Assembly: GCA_016872875.1 (NCBI GenBank)
Contig: VGYW01000373.1
Span: 1 to 8,119, forward strand
Length of the DNA stretch: 8,119 nucleotides
Source of the DNA: Planctomycetota bacterium
GTDB lineage: Bacteria > Planctomycetota > PUPC01 > DSUN01
Direction: 5' to 3'
Within the stretch, counting starts at the first letter, position 1. Each line of letters starts with the position of its first letter. The position numbers and the translations under genes were made by a program. Below the pieces are notes generated by a model. That model worked only from the letters and a program-made list of their open reading frames with translations, searched no databases and was not told where the DNA came from. This document shows, one piece after another, positions 5,442 to 8,119 of the stretch.

Positions 5442-7961
5442 ATGTCTCGAGCTGATAGAGTTGTTTGGGTGATCTCTCCCGCCGTGATGGTCCTGCTCGC
5501 CCTGGCCCCCGCAGCGGCTACAGGAAGGCCGGACCAGCCGGCTGGCAAGGAAGTGGCCGAGCCAGCGGTGGCGCCGGTCGAAATGAACCTGGGTGCCGAG
5601 TGGAAGGTGCAATTCGAAGACCTGCGCGTGCAGATCGCCGAGCACCCCCGGCTCCTGGAGGAGATGGCGCGCAAGAAACACGTGCTGGAGGAGCAAGTGC
5701 TTCGCCCGGAGTCGTTGATCCTCCCGGTGGACCGGGATGCAGTGGACCTCGTCTTGCGCCGCACCGAGGCGCTGTTGCGGGAGATCCGGCGACTGGGGCC
5801 GAAGGCCGATCTGTCGGCCGCTGACGCCGACTTGCGCCGGCTGAAGGACCAGGCCGGCCGGACCTCGCCGGAAGACGGCGGGGCGCGATACGAGCTGTTC
5901 GTCAAGCTGTGCGAGGTCCGGAGGCGGATCGCGCTGGCCAACCCGCTGCTGGATTTCGCCGACGTGGTGTTCATCAAGCGCACGGGCGCACCCGACCACT
6001 GTTGCGATCAGTACTTCGGCCACGAGAACGGGGTCGGCGGCGGGCTGTTCGTGCTGGAGAACGCTTTCGGGCCCGATCCCCGGCTGCGTGACCTGCTGGC
6101 CGAAGCCACGGTCCTGCGCGGGCGACTGAAGGGCCAGAAGCTCGCACGCAAGGCGTTTCTCTCACCCGCCCTGAGCTACGACGCGCGGACGATTCTCTTT
6201 GCCTACGCCGAAAATCAGGCGAATGCGCCGAAGTGGTCCGAAGGCAGGTCGTTCCACATCTTCAAGATCAACGCCGACGGCACGCAGTTGGAGCAATTGA
6301 CCGACGGCCCATGGAACGACTTCGACCCGTGTTTCATGCCGGACGGACGCGTCGTGTTCATCTCGGAGCGGCGGGGCGGGTTCGGACGGTGCCACGGGCG
6401 GCCCGTGCCCACCTACACGCTGCACAGCATGAACCTCGACGGCAGCGACATCGTTTGCCTGAGCTATCACGAGACAAACGAGTGGAACCCGAGCGTTAGC
6501 CACGACAGCATGGTCCTCTACACGCGATGGGACTATGTGGACCGCGGCTTCGGCGTTGCCCATCACCCGTGGGTCACCCGACCCGACGGCACCGACGCGC
6601 GGGTCATCCACGGGAATTACCCGCCGGACCAGGAGCGCCGGCCGCTCATGGAGGCCCACGTGCGCGCGGTGCCGGGCTCGCGCCGGTACCTGGCCACGGC
6701 GTGTGCCCATCACGGAGCGTCTCAGGGATCGCTGATTCTGGTCGATCCGGCGGTCAAGGACGACCACGCCATGGCGCCGGTGAGGCGCATTACGCCGGAG
6801 ATGGTGTTCCCTGAATCGGAAAGTTTCAAGGACATGACCAAAGGGTATTTCGCCACGGGGTGGCCGCTCTCTGAGGACTTCTATCTGGCCGTGTACGAGC
6901 CGCGCTGCGCGGCGCCGCCCAAGGACGGGCGGCGCCCCACGCCCGGGCTGTACCTGGTGGATAGCTTCGGGAACCGGGAGTTGCTCTACCGCGACCCGGT
7001 AGCCCGCTGCTGGAACCCCATCCCGCTCAAGCCCCGGCCCGTGCCGCCGGTGGTGCCGCCGCGCACCGCGCACGGGCGCCGGATCGCTGCGGCGCGCGAG
7101 GCTGGTGCTGCGTTGCCAGCCGAGCAGGCCCTTGCGCAGGAAGGCACGGTCGCCCTGATGAACGTCTACGACGGGTCAAGACCCTGGCCCAAGGACACCA
7201 GGATCACGGCCCTGCGGGTTGTGCAGCTCTTCCCGAGGTCGACGCCACTCCTGAGCGACCCGGAGATCGGACGGGGAGCAATGGCACTGGCGCGCGGCGT
7301 GCTGGGCACCGTTCCCGTGGAAGAGGATGGGAGCGCCCACTTCTTCCTGCCGGCGGGCAAGGCCGTCTATTTCCAGGCCCTGGACGAGCGGGGCCTGGCC
7401 GTGCAGTCGATGATGTCGGACACCTATGTCCATGCGGGCGAGCTTCTGGTGTGCCAGGGGTGCCACGAGCCGGCCCATCGGGCGCCCATCGGCACCGCCG
7501 CAGTGCCGGCGGCGTTGCGTCGCGCCCCTTCGCGACTGAAGCCCGAGGCCGACGGCGCGTGGCCGCTGTCGTTTCCCAGGCTGGTGCAGCCGGTGCTGGA
7601 TCGGCGATGTGCAGGCTGCCATGCCAAGGAGCCCAAGGCCCCTTCGCTGAAGGCCGATGTGGTCACGATCGATCCGAACGACAGCCGCAAAGCCGACCGA
7701 CGTGGCTGGAGCGAAGCATATTTTACGCTTACGCGCATGCCCCGGGGGGGCGGCGGCAACTGGTCCACGCCCGGACGCATCGGTGCCCGGGCTTCTGGCC
7801 TCCTAGCCATGTTCGAGAAAGGCCACCACGACGTGAAGTTGTCGCCGGAAGAATTGCACCGCCTGACCCTCTGGATCGACTGCAACTCGAACTTCTTCGG
7901 GGCCTACGAGCAGACGCAAGAGCAGGCTAGGGGCGCAAAAGTCCTGCCGGCGGTCGAGTAG
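5442..7961 (+). CDS. HzsA-related periplasmic dihaem beta-propeller protein
   Basis: The predicted protein is 839 aa and resembles the alpha subunit of anammox hydrazine synthase in length and domain order. ATG 5442 has AAAGGAG six bases upstream and opens a signal peptide (hydrophobic residues 8-27). Residues 50-160 are helical and charged. The conserved HCCDQYFG (186-193) then precedes GGGLFVLE. A WD40/TolB-like propeller spans about 240-525 (FKINADGTQLEQLTDG, MPDGRVVFISERRGGFGRC). A middle domain has GTVPVEEDGSAHF (622-634) and haem site CQGCH (671-675). The C-terminal domain has haem site CAGCH (723-727) and WIDCNSNFFG near the end. HzsA makes hydrazine only with its beta and gamma partners in anammox bacteria. 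No such partners are seen here, and HzsA-related proteins are widespread in non-anammox bacteria, so hydrazine synthesis is unlikely. The substrate is unknown; a periplasmic haem redox role is the safest reading. Confidence 0.85.
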   Translation: MSRADRVVWVISPAVMVLLALAPAAATGRPDQPAGKEVAEPAVAPVEMNLGAEWKVQFEDLRVQIAEHPRLLEEMARKKHVLEEQVLRPESLILPVDRDAVDLVLRRTEALLREIRRLGPKADLSAADADLRRLKDQAGRTSPEDGGARYELFVKLCEVRRRIALANPLLDFADVVFIKRTGAPDHCCDQYFGHENGVGGGLFVLENAFGPDPRLRDLLAEATVLRGRLKGQKLARKAFLSPALSYDARTILFAYAENQANAPKWSEGRSFHIFKINADGTQLEQLTDGPWNDFDPCFMPDGRVVFISERRGGFGRCHGRPVPTYTLHSMNLDGSDIVCLSYHETNEWNPSVSHDSMVLYTRWDYVDRGFGVAHHPWVTRPDGTDARVIHGNYPPDQERRPLMEAHVRAVPGSRRYLATACAHHGASQGSLILVDPAVKDDHAMAPVRRITPEMVFPESESFKDMTKGYFATGWPLSEDFYLAVYEPRCAAPPKDGRRPTPGLYLVDSFGNRELLYRDPVARCWNPIPLKPRPVPPVVPPRTAHGRRIAAAREAGAALPAEQALAQEGTVALMNVYDGSRPWPKDTRITALRVVQLFPRSTPLLSDPEIGRGAMALARGVLGTVPVEEDGSAHFFLPAGKAVYFQALDERGLAVQSMMSDTYVHAGELLVCQGCHEPAHRAPIGTAAVPAALRRAPSRLKPEADGAWPLSFPRLVQPVLDRRCAGCHAKEPKAPSLKADVVTIDPNDSRKADRRGWSEAYFTLTRMPRGGGGNWSTPGRIGARASGLLAMFEKGHHDVKLSPEELHRLTLWIDCNSNFFGAYEQTQEQARGAKVLPAVE

Positions 7962-8014
7962 GGCGGCCACGGGAAGTCAGAGATGGTTCTAGCACTACAA
8001 CGCTAAAAAAGGCC

Positions 8015-8041
8015 TAAAGTTTTCGAGGATTTCCCCGATTA
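8015..8041 (+). promoter_or_regulatory. Sigma-28 (FliA-type) promoter
   Basis: TAAAGTTT (8015-8022), exactly 11 bases, then CCCGATTA (8034-8041). The enterobacterial sigma-28 consensus is TAAAGTTT-N11-GCCGATAA, so the -35 box matches 8 of 8, the spacing is exact, and the -10 box matches 6 of 8. Transcription would begin near 8047-8049, about 45 bases before the ATG at 8093. This predicts motility-linked control of the gene entering at the right edge. Confidence 0.65.
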
Positions 8042-8045
8042 AGTA

Positions 8046-8083
8046 CTCCGGGGGGACTGTTTTCAGGCCAGAGAGCCCCGGAG
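8046..8083 (+). promoter_or_regulatory. 5' UTR hairpin covering the ribosome binding site
   Basis: CTCCGGGG (8046-8053) pairs perfectly with CCCCGGAG (8076-8083) across a 22-base loop. The right arm takes in the GGAG of the likely Shine-Dalgarno (GGAGAG, 8080-8085) of the gene starting at 8093. Folding of the leader would limit translation, and the left arm lies at the predicted transcription start. The regulatory role is inferred. Confidence 0.4.
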
Positions 8084-8092
8084 AGAACGACC

Positions 8093-8119
8093 ATGGATGC
8101 ACGGCGTCTGAAGGCGTTG
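8093..8119 (+). CDS. Start of an unidentified gene (3' end outside window)
   Basis: Nine codons are visible (MDARRLKAL), led by ATG 8093 with GGAGAG seven bases upstream. Nothing can be said of its family from this length. The sigma-28 promoter just upstream suggests a flagellar, chemotaxis or anti-sigma gene, but this is inference. It lies 131 bp after the HzsA-related stop and probably has its own transcription unit. Confidence 0.5.

Noticed and set aside
5248..5472. Plus-strand frame running into the HzsA-related start
   Set aside because: The GGAG is too far from the ATG, no family is recognisable, and it overlaps a much better supported start at 5442.
6162..7073. Minus-strand open frame of 303 codons
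   Set aside because: It lies wholly inside the HzsA-related gene, whose family motifs continue through the same bases; no start signal was seen.
7962..8014. Possible terminator after the HzsA-related gene
   Set aside because: There is an A-rich patch and AGGCCT, but no stable stem followed by a T-run.

Overview
The window is GC-rich bacterial DNA that reads like a Planctomycetota or neighbouring PVC-type/environmental lineage (Lentisphaerota and Hydrogenedentota are alternatives). This assignment rests on gene types only: a hydrazine-synthase-alpha-like (HzsA-related) dihaem protein, a fragment of a large PQQ-type beta-propeller protein, a thioredoxin-like/PDZ protein with one haem motif, and an exported glycosidase-like TIM barrel. 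This mix is common in heterotrophic planctomycete-type genomes. No taxonomic marker gene is present.

Layout. Bases 1-1208 (+) hold the 3' part of a NapH/NapG-like polyferredoxin that starts before the window. It converges on, and overlaps by 53 bp, a minus-strand gene (2499 down to 1156) for an exported thioredoxin-fold/CxxCH/double-PDZ protein. About 370 bp without a convincing gene follow. Next on the minus strand, transcribed right to left, is a broken remnant of a PQQ-like propeller gene (about 4760 down to 4127), then a GTG-started exported glycosidase-like protein (4117 down to 2870), 9 bp apart. The remnant has lost its N-terminal signal region and most of its C-terminus. It also carries a one-base frameshift in a run of seven G/C. 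A 680-bp region (4761-5441) without a clear gene holds a nested inverted repeat and a 15-bp palindrome. It precedes the large HzsA-related gene (5442-7961, +). At the right edge a well-formed sigma-28 (FliA-type) promoter and a hairpin over the Shine-Dalgarno lead into the first nine codons of another gene (8093 onward).

How the genes may work together. Four products appear to act in the membrane or periplasm. Two of them carry c-type haem motifs, and one carries about six iron-sulfur clusters that could pass electrons across the membrane. This suggests an envelope redox setting, but the genes lie on different strands and only the PQQ remnant and the glycosidase-like gene look co-transcribed, so a shared pathway is not shown. 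The sigma-28 promoter suggests that the next gene to the right belongs to a motility regulon. I did not find a complete new system; the points most worth checking are the HzsA-like active-site residues, the homopolymer frameshift, and the sigma-28 promoter with its SD-covering hairpin.
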